Source: Bradyrhizobium sp. NAS96.2
GTDB taxonomy: Bacteria; Pseudomonadota; Alphaproteobacteria; Rhizobiales; Xanthobacteraceae
Direction of reading: 5' to 3'
Assembly (NCBI RefSeq): GCF_001908235.1
Contig: NZ_LGHK01000172.1
Span: 1 to 33,576 of the forward strand
Length of the DNA: 33,576 nucleotides
Positions 15,326 through 23,748 of the stretch are shown in pieces. The first letter of the stretch is position 1, and each line of letters opens with the position of its first letter. Under the pieces are notes generated by a model, which was not told where the DNA came from, did not search any database, and saw only the letters and a program-made list of their open reading frames with translations. The position numbers were made by a program, and so were the translations under genes.

Positions 15326-16569
15326 CATCTGCCCTTGGTCGGGATCTTGTTGTAGGGCACGTCCTTGTCGACCCGGATGTCGCCGGGCAAGCCCAGCACG
15401 CGCTCGGCGATGATGTTGCGCAGGATCTCGTCGGTGCCGCCGGCGATACGCATCGAGGGCGATGACAAGAGCATCTGCTGGAACTGGCCGTTGGCCTGCT
15501 CCTCGTCGGCGCCGGTGAGGCTGCCTGCGGCGCCCTCCAGATCCATCGCATAGGTCGCGATGTCCTGCAGCATCAGGCCGGAGACGAGCTTGCCGATGGA
15601 ATTCTCCGGCCCCGGCCGCTCGCCCTTCGACAACGCCGAGATGGCGCGGTAGCTGGTGTATTTCAGGCCACTCGCCTTCACCGCCCAGCTCGCAAGCTTG
15701 GAGCGCACCGCCGGATCGTCGATTGCCAAGCCATCTTCGAGCATCAGGTTGGAGCAGAACTCGAACATCTCCGGCACGCCGGTCGCAAGCCGCGCGCCGA
15801 TCGACATGCGCTCGTTCATCAGCGTGGTCAGCGACACGCTCCAGCCCTCGCCGACCGCGCCTAAGCGCTGGCTGTCTGGGATCACGACGTCGGTGAAATA
15901 GACTTCGTTGAACTCCTGCATGCCGTTGGCCTGCTTGATCGGCCTGACCTCGACGCCGGGGCTCTTCATGTTGAGGAAGAACATCGTGAGGCCCTTGTGC
16001 TTGGGCACATTCGGATCGGTGCGCGCGATCAACAGGCCGTAGTCGGAGTAATGCGCGCCCGAGGTCCAGATCTTCTGACCGTTGACGACCCAGTTGTCGC
16101 CCTTCTTCTCGGCGCGGGTGCGAAGCCCTGCGACGTCGGAGCCGGCCGACGGCTCGGAGAACAGCTGGCACCAGATCTCCTCGCCCGCAGCGAGCTTCGG
16201 CAGATAGCGGCGCTTGGCCTCTTCGCTGCCCCAGGCCATCACGGTCGGGCCGCACATGCCCTCGCCGATCTGGAACGGCTGGGTCAATTTGCCGTAGACA
16301 CCCTCTTCCTGCTGCCAGATCACGCGCTCGATCGGGGTGGCGCCGCGGCCGCCATATTCCTTCGGCCAGTGCAGGCAGGCCCAGCCGCCTTCCGCCTTCT
16401 TCTTCTGCCAGGCCTTGCCGATCTCGACCATGTCGTGCTTGGCGAGCCGGATGCGGCCGAGCGAGGACTTCGAGAGCTCCTCCTCGAACTCCTTCGGCGC
16501 ATTGGCGGCGATCCACTTGCGAGCGATGGCGCGGAATTCGGCTTCCTGCGGCGTGTCATCGAAATTCAT
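15325..16569 (-). CDS. Acyl-CoA dehydrogenase (paralog 1)
   Basis: At 414 residues this is a full-length FAD-dependent acyl-CoA dehydrogenase catalysing alpha,beta-desaturation of an acyl-CoA. It has the N-terminal helical domain, the middle beta-domain FAD signature (CQLFSEPSAGSDVAGLRTRAE, read as two motifs around GSD) and WVVNGQKIWTSGAHYSDYG. The C-terminal domain ends in GGTDEILRNIIAERVLGLP. The MCAD-type catalytic Glu position (before GT) holds Gly. Glu253 in LMNERMSIG matches the helix-G base of isovaleryl-CoA and long-chain dehydrogenases, so the enzyme should be active. It is 29 bp downstream of paralog 2, with which it shares 198 of the first 260 residues by hand count, without gaps. 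Confidence 0.95.
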   Translation of the reverse strand: MNFDDTPQEAEFRAIARKWIAANAPKEFEEELSKSSLGRIRLAKHDMVEIGKAWQKKKAEGGWACLHWPKEYGGRGATPIERVIWQQEEGVYGKLTQPFQIGEGMCGPTVMAWGSEEAKRRYLPKLAAGEEIWCQLFSEPSAGSDVAGLRTRAEKKGDNWVVNGQKIWTSGAHYSDYGLLIARTDPNVPKHKGLTMFFLNMKSPGVEVRPIKQANGMQEFNEVYFTDVVIPDSQRLGAVGEGWSVSLTTLMNERMSIGARLATGVPEMFEFCSNLMLEDGLAIDDPAVRSKLASWAVKASGLKYTSYRAISALSKGERPGPENSIGKLVSGLMLQDIATYAMDLEGAAGSLTGADEEQANGQFQQMLLSSPSMRIAGGTDEILRNIIAERVLGLPGDIRVDKDVPYNKIPTKGR

Positions 16570-16598
16570 GGCGAAACTCTCTCGTTGTTCCGGCGCTG

Positions 16599-17846
16599 CT
16601 ACGCGCGGCCCTTGGTCGGGATCTTGTTGAAGGGAACGTCCTTGTCGACCCTGATATCGCCGGGCAGACCCAGCACGCGTTCGGCGATGATGTTGCGCAT
16701 GATCTCGTCGGTGCCACCCTCGACGCGGGTACCGGGCGCACGCAGCAGCATCGCCTGGAATTTGCCGGCGGCTTCGGCATCCTCAGGTCCGCTCAAGGCA
16801 CCTGCGGCGCCCTGCAGATCGAGCGCATAGGTCGCAACGTCCTGAATCATCGAGCCGGCGACCAGCTTGCCGATCGAGTTCTCCGGTCCCGGACGCTCGC
16901 CGCGCGACAGTGCCGATATCGCGCGCATGCTGGTGTATTTCAGCCCGCTCGCCTTCACCGCCCAGTTCGCGAGTTTCGAACGCACCGCGCGGTTCTCGAT
17001 CGCAGGGCCATCCTCCAGCATCAGGCTGTTGCAGAAGTCGAACAGCTCGGGGAAGCCGGTGGCGACGCCGGCGCCGATCGACATGCGCTCGTTCATCAGC
17101 GTGGTCAGCGACACGTTCCAGCCGTCATTGACATTGCCGAGCCGCTGCGAGTCCGGAATCCGCACGTCGGTGAAGTAGACCTCGTTGAAGTCGGAGGCGC
17201 CGCTCGCCTGCTTGATCGGCCGCACCTCGACGCCGGGGCTCTTCATGTCCAGGAAGAACATGGTGAGGCCCTTGTGCTTGGGCACGGTCGGATCGGTGCG
17301 GGTCAAAAGGATGCCGTAGTCGGAATAATGCGCGCCGGAGGTCCAGACCTTCTGGCCGTTGATCACCCATTCGTCGCCGTGCTTCTCGGCGCGGGTGCGC
17401 AAGCCTGCGACGTCGGAGCCGCCGGCGGGCTCGGAGAACAGCTGGCACCAGATCTTCTCGCCGGAGGCGAGCGGCGGCAGAAATTTGCGCTTCTGCTCCT
17501 CGCCGGCGAACGCCATCATGGTCGGGCCGCACATGCCGTGGCCGATGATGAACATCGAGCTCAGGCGGCCGAATGGGCCCTCCTCCTGCTGCCAGATCAC
17601 GCGCTCGATCGGCGAGGCGCCGCGGCCGCCATACTCCTTCGGCCAATGCAGGCAAGCCCAGCCGGCGTCGGCCTTCCTCTTCTGCCAGGCCTTTGCGACC
17701 TCGAGGATGTTGGCGCCCGTAAGCGCAACGCGGCCGAGCGAGGCCTTGCGCAGCTCGTCCTCATATTGCTTGGGCGCATTGGCCGCGATCCAGGCTTTCG
17801 CCTCGGCGCGGAATGCGGCCTCCTGCGGGGTGTCGTCGAAATTCAT
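16599..17846 (-). CDS. Acyl-CoA dehydrogenase (paralog 2)
   Basis: This 415-residue acyl-CoA dehydrogenase has the same plan as paralog 1: CQLFSEPAGGSDVAGLR, WVINGQKVWTSGAHYSDYG, Glu253 in LMNERMSIG as the probable base, and EGGTDEIMRNIIAERVLGLP. I start it at ATG 17846 (MNFDDTPQEA, identical to paralog 1), with GGAAAGAGA as ribosome site. The frame extends to 18008, but that part reads through a palindromic repeat. The two genes are clearly a tandem duplication. Divergence concentrates at residues 41-50 and 91-100, which may mark different acyl-chain specificity. It is encoded between ACAD 3 and ACAD 1. Confidence 0.95.
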   Translation of the reverse strand: MNFDDTPQEAAFRAEAKAWIAANAPKQYEDELRKASLGRVALTGANILEVAKAWQKRKADAGWACLHWPKEYGGRGASPIERVIWQQEEGPFGRLSSMFIIGHGMCGPTMMAFAGEEQKRKFLPPLASGEKIWCQLFSEPAGGSDVAGLRTRAEKHGDEWVINGQKVWTSGAHYSDYGILLTRTDPTVPKHKGLTMFFLDMKSPGVEVRPIKQASGASDFNEVYFTDVRIPDSQRLGNVNDGWNVSLTTLMNERMSIGAGVATGFPELFDFCNSLMLEDGPAIENRAVRSKLANWAVKASGLKYTSMRAISALSRGERPGPENSIGKLVAGSMIQDVATYALDLQGAAGALSGPEDAEAAGKFQAMLLRAPGTRVEGGTDEIMRNIIAERVLGLPGDIRVDKDVPFNKIPTKGRA

Positions 17847-17860
17847 CTTCGATCTCTTTC

Positions 17861-17951
17861 CGTCATTCCGGGGCACGCGAAGCGTGAACCCGGAATCTCG
17901 ATCAATAACCTCTGGATTCCGGGTTCGCGCTACGCGCGCCCCGGAATGACG
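17861..17951. repeat. Palindromic intergenic repeat, CATTCCGGGGC type
   Basis: CGTCATTCCGGGGC (17861-17874) and GCCCCGGAATGACG (17938-17951) are perfect inverted arms. Inside, CCCGGAATC and GATTCCGGG pair again, and GCGAAGCG/CGCGCTACGCGCG add stems. It fills the gap between ACAD genes 3 and 2, both on the minus strand. Confidence 0.8.
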
Positions 17952-17959
17952 AGTCGTGG

Positions 17960-19087
17960 CTACGCCGCGTTCTTCTTGCGCATGCGGTCGATCAGCGCGT
18001 CTTCCCAATAGGACAGGCTGCCGAGACCAAGCGCGACCGCATTGGCGCGGCGGTAGTACATGTGGCAGTCGAACTCCCAGGTGAAGCCCATGCCGCCGTG
18101 AACCTGGATGTTGTTCTTGGCGCAGTGCTGGAACGCCTGCGTCGCGCTGATCCGCGCGGCGGCGGCAGCTTCCGGCAATTCACCGGCATTGGTCGAGAGC
18201 GCCCAGGCGCCGTAGTAGCAATTCGAGCGCGCCAAGGTCGCCGAGACATACATGTCGGCCAGCATGTGCTTGACCGCCTGGAACGAGCCGATCGGACGGC
18301 CGAACGCGATACGGTCGAGCGCATAGTCGCGGCCCATCTCCAGCGCACGGTCGGCGCCGCCGACCTGTTCGAACGCCGTCAGCACCGCCGCGCGATCGAG
18401 CACCTGGGTGATGACGCTCCAGCCCTCGCCGGCGGCGCCGAGCGGCTCGGCCTTGGCATCCTTGAAGGTGATCTCGGCCTGACCACGGGTCAGATCGATG
18501 TTGGTCAGCGACTTGACCTCGACGCCGCCGGCTTTGAGATCAACGATGAACAGGGAGATATCGGACTCGCGTCCGCTTGAGCCGGTGCGCGCAGCGACAA
18601 CGGCGAAATCGGCGATCGCGCCATCCGGCACGGGCTTCTTGACGCCGTTGAGCACGCCGCCATTGGCCGTGACCTTGACCGCCTTCGGCGTGGGATTTCC
18701 CTTGCCTTCGAACAGCGCCAGCGTGCCGATGGCATCGCCCGAGGCGATCTTCGGCAGCCATTTCTGCTTCTGTGCATCACTGCCCGCGATCAGGATCGCT
18801 TCGGCGGCGAGATAGACCGTCGAAGAGAACGGCACCGGTGCCAGCGCGCGGCCCATTTCCTCCGCGATCACGCAGAGCTCAAGATGACCGGCGCCCGCGC
18901 CGCCGAACTGCTCCGGGATCGCGACACCGAGGAAGCCCATCTCGGCGAGGCCCTTCCACAGCGACTTGTCGTAAGGCGCCTTGCCGTCGAGCACTTCGCG
19001 CACGGCCTTCGGCGGGCACTGCTCGCTGAGGAACTTCCGCGCCTCGTCGCGCATCTGCTTCTGTTCGTCGGAGAAATCGAAATTCAT
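17960..19087 (-). CDS. Acyl-CoA dehydrogenase-like protein, probable non-catalytic partner subunit
   Basis: This 375-residue member of the acyl-CoA dehydrogenase superfamily starts with MNFDFSDEQKQMRDEARKFL, has AIPEQFGGAGAGHLEL, and ends with YALDRIAFGRPIGSFQAVKH, IQVHGGMGFTWEFD and a basic tail. The middle domain is degenerate: the usual TEP-x-AGSD FAD-loop is replaced by LALFEGKGNPTP. Both known catalytic Glu positions also look lost. The helix-G site reads LDRAAVL (Asp), and the C-terminal EGT motif is absent. Such short partners form heterotetramers with active subunits in mycobacterial FadE pairs. A complex with ACAD 1 or 2 is an inference. GGGTAAG precedes ATG 19087. Confidence 0.9.
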   Translation of the reverse strand: MNFDFSDEQKQMRDEARKFLSEQCPPKAVREVLDGKAPYDKSLWKGLAEMGFLGVAIPEQFGGAGAGHLELCVIAEEMGRALAPVPFSSTVYLAAEAILIAGSDAQKQKWLPKIASGDAIGTLALFEGKGNPTPKAVKVTANGGVLNGVKKPVPDGAIADFAVVAARTGSSGRESDISLFIVDLKAGGVEVKSLTNIDLTRGQAEITFKDAKAEPLGAAGEGWSVITQVLDRAAVLTAFEQVGGADRALEMGRDYALDRIAFGRPIGSFQAVKHMLADMYVSATLARSNCYYGAWALSTNAGELPEAAAAARISATQAFQHCAKNNIQVHGGMGFTWEFDCHMYYRRANAVALGLGSLSYWEDALIDRMRKKNAA

Positions 19088-19116
19088 GGCGCTTACCCGC
19101 GTTGCTGTTGTTGTTC

Positions 19117-19197
19117 GTAGGATGGGTGGAGCGAAGCGATACCCATCGGTTGTGTGGTTCGAGATGATGGGTTTCGCTGCGCTCTACCCATCCTGCG
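19117..19197. repeat. Palindromic intergenic repeat, GTAGGATGGGT type
   Basis: GTAGGATGGGTGGAGCGAAG near the left and CGCTGCGCTCTACCCATCCTGC at the right are inverted copies with small differences, read around their cores. Each half has its own stem (GATGGGT...ACCCATC). It is related to the element at 15199. It fills the gap between the CoA ligase and ACAD 3, both on the minus strand. Confidence 0.75.
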
Positions 19198-19198
19198 G

Positions 19199-21067
19199 TC
19201 AGTTCAAAATGATCACGTCGTCGCCGGGCTTGCCGGCGTAGAGCTTCTCCACCAGTGCGGCACGGCGTTCGAGGCCGGCGCGCTGGTTGATGTAGCCCTT
19301 GTCGGTGAGTTCGTTGCCGTCGATCGATGGCGGCTCGACCATCAGCATCGCACGCGCGATCCGCATGCTGCTGCCGGTGGTGGACGCGTTGTGCGCCTGC
19401 AAGCCCTTCTCAAGACAGGCGATCACGTCGGGATGCCGGATCACCTCCTCATAGCTCGCGTCGGCATTGCCGACGAGCTGGCGGCAGGCATGCAGGTTCG
19501 GCCAGCACAGCAGGCCGATGAACTCACGATCCTGCCCCGCCACCAGCGCATCATGCACGACCGGCGTCGCGGCGGCGATCGCGTCGGTGCGCAGCGAGCC
19601 GACATGGACGAAGGTGCCGGTGGTCAGCTTGAAGTCCTCGACCACGCGGCCGGCAAAGATGATGCCCTGCAGCGGATCCGCAGGATCCACGAACACGCCG
19701 GCATCGCCGATGCAGTAGAAGCCTTCCTCGTCGAACATCTTCGCCGTGAGGTCCGCCTGACCGAAATAGCCCGGCGTGACGTTGACGCCGCGCAGCCGCA
19801 ATTCGTACTTCGAGCCGCACGGCACCATCTTCAGCTCGACGCCGGGGAATGGCAGCCCGATCAGGCCGACGCGCTCGGTGTCCCAATAGGTGCCGGTCGA
19901 GGTCGGTGCGGTCTCGGTCGAGCCCCAGCCGGTGTAGAACACGATGCGCTCGCCTGTGGTCTTCACCGCCAGCGCCTGCATGCGGTCATAGAGATCGTCG
20001 GGCAGCCGCGCGCCGCCATAGGCCATGATCGAGAGGTTCTTGAAGAAGCTCCGGCACAGCGCCTCGTCCTTCTCCATCGCGGCCGCGAGCGCGGCATAGC
20101 CGGCCGGCACGTTGGCGTAATAGGTCGGCGACACCTCGCGCAGATTGCGAATGGTCTCCTCGAGCTGACCCGGCATCGGCCGGCCGTCGTCGATGTAAAG
20201 CGTGCCGCCGTCGACCAGCACCGGATTGAACGCGGCGTTGCCGCCCATGGTGTGATTCCACGGCATCCAGTCGAGCACGGTCGGGATCGGCCCCGCCGTC
20301 TCGCGCGGCCGCACCTGCATCATCATCGCCGCGTTGGCGCACATCATCTGCTGGGTGTTGATGACGGCCTTGGGCATGCCGGTCGAGCCCGAGGTGAACA
20401 GCAGCTTGCCTGTGGTGTCGGGCGTGATCTTCGCGATCGACGCGTCGACATCAGCCGTCACCGGCGTCGCCGCGAGCTCGGCAAAGGCCACGCTCTTGAT
20501 GCCCTCGCAGGGACGCAGCACGTGAACGACCGTGATGCCGGTGAGGTCGATCGCCTTCAGCGCCTTCTCGAAGGCCGGGCCATCCTGCACCATCACGACG
20601 GCGGGCTTGATCAGGTTGAAGAGATATTTGAGCTTGAGATGATCTTGGCTCATCAGCGAATAGGCCGGCGACACCGGCGCGGCCGGCAGCCGCGCCTGCA
20701 TCGCGGCCTGCGTCATCAGCGCGTGCTCGATCGAATTGCCTGAGAGAATCGCGACGGGCCGGCCGTCGGCAATGCCGAGATCGAGCAGGCCCTGGGTCAG
20801 CGCATCGACGGTGCGCTTGGCTTCACCGTAGGAGACCTTGCGCCACTGCCGGTCGGGGCCGCCGCGTTGCGCGAGCCAGATGCGCTCCGGCGCCTGCGTC
20901 GCCCATTTGGCGAGATAGGCCGGGATGTGCGTCTCGTAGGCCTGGAGTGGAATCTGCGACTTCAGGACGACGGTGCCGTCGGCGCGCCGTTCGACCGCGA
21001 TGTCACGCGCGAGCCAATCCACCTTGCGGAAGGCGGGTTTCGTCAGCATCGCCGCGTCTCCATCCAT
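19199..21067 (-). CDS. AMP-forming acyl/aryl-CoA ligase, feruloyl-CoA synthase-like
   Basis: This 622-residue ANL-superfamily ligase activates a carboxylic acid to its CoA thioester through an acyl-AMP. It has the P-loop-like motif LLFTSGSTGMPKAV (about 215-228), YTGWGSTETAP (adenine/acyl site), and the hinge region IIFAGRVVEDFKLTTGTFVHVG. The last motif and the overall length fit the feruloyl-CoA synthase group rather than FadD. It ends ELTDKGYINQRA, where Lys is the usual catalytic Lys position. The ATG at 21067 is preceded by GGGAG at seven bases. It is followed by ACAD 3 and preceded by the crotonase gene, so it probably feeds the same pathway. The acid may be aromatic or branched; this is not settled. 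Confidence 0.88.
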   Translation of the reverse strand: MDGDAAMLTKPAFRKVDWLARDIAVERRADGTVVLKSQIPLQAYETHIPAYLAKWATQAPERIWLAQRGGPDRQWRKVSYGEAKRTVDALTQGLLDLGIADGRPVAILSGNSIEHALMTQAAMQARLPAAPVSPAYSLMSQDHLKLKYLFNLIKPAVVMVQDGPAFEKALKAIDLTGITVVHVLRPCEGIKSVAFAELAATPVTADVDASIAKITPDTTGKLLFTSGSTGMPKAVINTQQMMCANAAMMMQVRPRETAGPIPTVLDWMPWNHTMGGNAAFNPVLVDGGTLYIDDGRPMPGQLEETIRNLREVSPTYYANVPAGYAALAAAMEKDEALCRSFFKNLSIMAYGGARLPDDLYDRMQALAVKTTGERIVFYTGWGSTETAPTSTGTYWDTERVGLIGLPFPGVELKMVPCGSKYELRLRGVNVTPGYFGQADLTAKMFDEEGFYCIGDAGVFVDPADPLQGIIFAGRVVEDFKLTTGTFVHVGSLRTDAIAAATPVVHDALVAGQDREFIGLLCWPNLHACRQLVGNADASYEEVIRHPDVIACLEKGLQAHNASTTGSSMRIARAMLMVEPPSIDGNELTDKGYINQRAGLERRAALVEKLYAGKPGDDVIILN

Positions 21068-21108
21068 TTTGCGTCTCCCGGAATTCTTGTCCTTTTGAGG
21101 ATCTGTTC

Positions 21109-21915
21109 TCAGCGCCTGATATAGACAGGCTTTCGTTTCTCAAGGAAGGCCTTGATGCCCTCCTGGAAATCTTCCGAGCGGCTGCACAGCACCTGATTGC
21201 GATCCTCCATCGCAATCACGGCCTCGATCGAGCCGGCATCGACGCTCATGTTGATGCATTCCTTCGAGAGGCGCAGACCGACCGGTGAGGCCGTCATCAT
21301 CGCATCGACATAAGGATTAGCCGCGGCATCGAGATCGGCGGCCTCGACGACTTCGGATACGAGACCGACGGCAAGCGCGCGATCGGCGTTGATGAAGCGC
21401 CCGGTGAGGATCAATTCGGAGGCGACCGACACGCCGACGAGGCGCGGCAGGAAATAGCTGGTGCCGATGTCGCAGCCCCCTAAGCCGAGCTTGATGAAGG
21501 CACAGTTCATCCGCGCGTTCTTCGCGGCGATGCGGATGTCGGCGGCAAGCGCCAGCGCAAAGCCGCCGCCGGCGGCGGCGCCCTGCACCAGCGCGATGAT
21601 CGGCTGCGGAGCGCGCCGCATCAGCATCACGATGTCGGCAATGCGGCGCTGCGAGTCCAGGGAGTCAGCAACGCTCGGCGGCTCGGTCTGCCCGCCGCGC
21701 CGCGCCATCGCGTGCTTGAGGTCGAGCCCGGCGCAGAAATTCGCGCCGGCGCCCTTCAGCACCACGACGCGGGTGTCGCGATTGCGCTGCAAGCCCTGGA
21801 AATAGGTATTGAGCGCTTCGATCAACGACGGATCGAGTGCGTTGAGGCTTTCGGGACGATTGAGCGTGACCCAATCGACTCCATGGTGATGCTCGATCAG
21901 CAGCGGATCTGTCAC
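21109..21915 (-). CDS. Enoyl-CoA hydratase/isomerase family protein (crotonase)
   Basis: This 268-residue crotonase fold enzyme has oxyanion-hole segments at GANFCAGLDLKHAM (about 57-70) and QGAAAGGGFALALAADIRIA (111-130). By my alignment the first catalytic Glu of rat hydratase (E144) corresponds to Phe140 here (CAFIKLGL), while the second (E164) is kept as Glu167 in VASELILTGR. It may thus be an isomerase, or a hydratase with altered chemistry. The GTG start at 21915 has AGGAG eight bases upstream. It precedes the CoA ligase by 41 bp in the same direction, so both are in one operon. The expected step is hydration of the acyl-CoA dehydrogenase product. Confidence 0.92.
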   Translation of the reverse strand: MTDPLLIEHHHGVDWVTLNRPESLNALDPSLIEALNTYFQGLQRNRDTRVVVLKGAGANFCAGLDLKHAMARRGGQTEPPSVADSLDSQRRIADIVMLMRRAPQPIIALVQGAAAGGGFALALAADIRIAAKNARMNCAFIKLGLGGCDIGTSYFLPRLVGVSVASELILTGRFINADRALAVGLVSEVVEAADLDAAANPYVDAMMTASPVGLRLSKECINMSVDAGSIEAVIAMEDRNQVLCSRSEDFQEGIKAFLEKRKPVYIRR

Positions 21916-21957
21916 GCGTCACACTCCTGCATCTGCAGATGCGGTGCCAGTTAATGC

Positions 21958-22085
21958 GCCCTCTCCCCTTGCGGGAGAGGGCATGTGCGTCGGTGCCGCG
22001 TATTCGCTTCGGAGAGGGGTGGCCGCGGAGAGAACCCCTCTCCCGGCAGCCTTCGCTGCCGCCCTCCCCCGCAAGGGGGGAGGGC
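21958..22085. repeat. Palindromic intergenic repeat, CTCTCCC type
   Basis: GCCCTCTCCCCTTGCGGGAGAGGGC (left hairpin, arms around CTTGC) and GCCCTCCCCCGCAAGGGGGGAGGGC (right, arms around GCAA) are inverted relatives. GGAGAGGGGT and ACCCCTCTCC form a second stem between them. It sits between the SDR and crotonase genes of the minus-strand run. Confidence 0.78.
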
Positions 22086-22102
22086 AAGAGGCAGAATCCG
22101 CG

Positions 22103-22861
22103 CTAGCGCGGCGCCATGCGGATGGCGCCGTCGAGACGGATGGTCTCGCCGTTGAGCATCGGGTTCTCGACGATATGGACGGCGAGGTTCCCGTATTCCG
22201 AGGCGTCGCCGAGGCGGGCCGGATGCGGCACCTGGGCGCCGAGGCTCTTGCGGGCTTCCTCGTTGAGACCCATCAGCAGCGGCGTCAGGAACAGGCCGGG
22301 CGCGATGGTGTTGACGCGGATCTTCAGGCTGGCGAGGTCGCGCGCGGCCGGCAGCGTGAGGCCGACGACGCCGCCCTTCGAGGCCGAATAGGCGATCTGG
22401 CCGATCTGACCTTCATAGGCCGCGACCGACGCGGTGTTGATCACGACGCCGCGCTCCTCGCCGATGGTTTCGGCGGTGGCGAGGCGCTCGGCGAACAGGC
22501 GCAGCACGTTGAAGGTGCCGATCAGATTGACGTTGATGATGCGGACGAACTTGGCCAGCGGATAGACGCCGTCCTTGCCGACGATGCGCTGCGAGCCGCC
22601 GATGCCGGCGCAGTTCATCAGCACGCGCGCAATGCCGTGCGCGGCCTCGGCCTTGGCGATCGCCGCCTTGATGGCTTCCTCGTCGGTGACGTCGGCATGC
22701 AGGGCAACGCCCTTCACTTCGGCGGCGACCTTCTCTGCGTTTTCCTTGTTCTGGTCGATCACGCCGATCTTGGCGCCCTTGGCGGCCATGGCGCGCGCGG
22801 TTGCGGCACCAAGGCCGGAGCCACCGCCGGTGATGAGAACGGCAACGTCTTTCAACTGCAT
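22103..22861 (-). CDS. SDR dehydrogenase, 3-hydroxyacyl-CoA dehydrogenase type 2-like
   Basis: This 252-residue classical short-chain dehydrogenase has NAD-binding TGGGSGLG (11-18), Asp36 (VIDQN, favouring NAD), NCAGIGG (83-89), and catalytic Ser145, Tyr158 and Lys162 (YSASK). The overall pattern, with ALHADVTDEEA, IINVNLIGTFNVLRLFAE and a long insert before NTASVAAYEG, matches the HSD17B10/type 2 3-hydroxyacyl-CoA dehydrogenase group. It would oxidise the hydroxyacyl-CoA made by the crotonase. AGGAAAGG precedes ATG 22861. It is the first enzyme gene downstream of the TetR gene on the minus strand. Confidence 0.92.
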   Translation of the reverse strand: MQLKDVAVLITGGGSGLGAATARAMAAKGAKIGVIDQNKENAEKVAAEVKGVALHADVTDEEAIKAAIAKAEAAHGIARVLMNCAGIGGSQRIVGKDGVYPLAKFVRIINVNLIGTFNVLRLFAERLATAETIGEERGVVINTASVAAYEGQIGQIAYSASKGGVVGLTLPAARDLASLKIRVNTIAPGLFLTPLLMGLNEEARKSLGAQVPHPARLGDASEYGNLAVHIVENPMLNGETIRLDGAIRMAPR

Positions 22862-22907
22862 GAGAACAACCTTTCCTTGGGCGTTTCTTCTCTAGACTTC
22901 GAGCTGG

Positions 22908-23636
22908 TTATCCGGCGGCGATCGCTGCCGTTTCCTTATCGGGATTGAGCACGCCGCCGAAGATCAAGGCTTCCATGTGCTTGATGTATTCGCGGCAGAC
23001 CTCGTCGGTGACCGGACCGACGCCGACCGCGCGCGACATCGCGTGGCGGCCGAAGAACAGGTGGTCGCAGGCGCCGATCAGGCTGGTGTAGAACAGCACC
23101 GGATCGATCTTGCGGAACTGACCGGCCTTGATGCCCTCGGCGAGCAGCCGGCGGTGAAAATCCAACAGCGGCGCGACGAAGAATTTCGACACTTCGTCCG
23201 CAGCGCCGGCCGAGCTCTCGTGCAGGAGATAATGGATCAGCCGGTTCATATAGGGGAACTGGTGGTAGGCGCGGATGATGCCGCCGATATGCAGGCGCAA
23301 TTTCTCCGACGGCGTGATCGGCTGCGCCAGCAGATATTCGAGCTGCGATATCTCGGTGGCGGCGTCGCGCGCCAGCAGCGCCAGCAACAGCCCGTCCTTG
23401 TTGCCGAAATGATATTTCACCAGCGCAGCGTTGACCCCGGACTTCTGCGCGATGTCGGACAGCGAGACCTCGATCGAGGCGCGTTCGATCATCAGCTCGC
23501 TGGCTGCGACCAATAGCTTGTCGGCAGTGGCGTTTCTGCCGGCGGCGAGTTTCGTCGGTACGCTGGTATTCAACTGCGCTCTGGTCCCGCTCTGTGTCTG
23601 GACTCGACGGTAAATCGAGGCCGCACATAAGCCCAT
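22908..23636 (-). CDS. TetR family transcriptional regulator
   Basis: This 242-residue protein has an N-terminal TetR helix-turn-helix (about 36-85: ADKLLVAASELM, IEVSLSDIAQKSGVNAALVKYHFGNKDGLL in two motifs) and a C-terminal ligand domain of the kind found in TetR regulators of fatty-acid catabolism. The first 30 residues before the HTH are unusually long and lack a good ribosome site. A TTG giving a start 21 residues later is an alternative. It is divergent from the thiolase and heads the minus-strand beta-oxidation genes. By analogy it represses both directions until an acyl-CoA ligand binds. Ligand and operator are inferred, not shown. Confidence 0.9.
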   Translation of the reverse strand: MGLCAASIYRRVQTQSGTRAQLNTSVPTKLAAGRNATADKLLVAASELMIERASIEVSLSDIAQKSGVNAALVKYHFGNKDGLLLALLARDAATEISQLEYLLAQPITPSEKLRLHIGGIIRAYHQFPYMNRLIHYLLHESSAGAADEVSKFFVAPLLDFHRRLLAEGIKAGQFRKIDPVLFYTSLIGACDHLFFGRHAMSRAVGVGPVTDEVCREYIKHMEALIFGGVLNPDKETAAIAAG

Positions 23637-23660
23637 GGCGGGGCTGCACTCAAGAGTTAA

Positions 23661-23697
23661 TTGATTGATTGACTAAATGCTGAGCCGCCCCTTAAAT
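23661..23697 (+). promoter_or_regulatory. Candidate promoter of the thiolase gene with TTGA repeats
   Basis: TTGACT (23669-23674), a 17-base spacer and TTAAAT (23692-23697) fit a sigma70-type promoter at 5/6 and 5/6 positions. Three TTGA units in tandem (23661-23672) overlap the -35 box, where a regulator such as the divergent TetR could bind. There is no clean palindrome, so the operator call is weak. Confidence 0.4.
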
Positions 23698-23748
23698 CCG
23701 GCCCAACTTTTAGGACCCCCAATCCAGAAAACATCAGGGAGATCAGAC

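Noticed and set aside
15215..16516. 433-codon frame on the minus strand overlapping acyl-CoA dehydrogenase 1
   Set aside because: It is on the same strand but a different frame from the real gene, has shadow composition, and reads into the palindromic repeat.
17847..18008. N-terminal extension of acyl-CoA dehydrogenase 2
   Set aside because: The extension passes through a palindromic repeat. The paralog starts at the same MNFDD position, and a ribosome site lies just before 17846.
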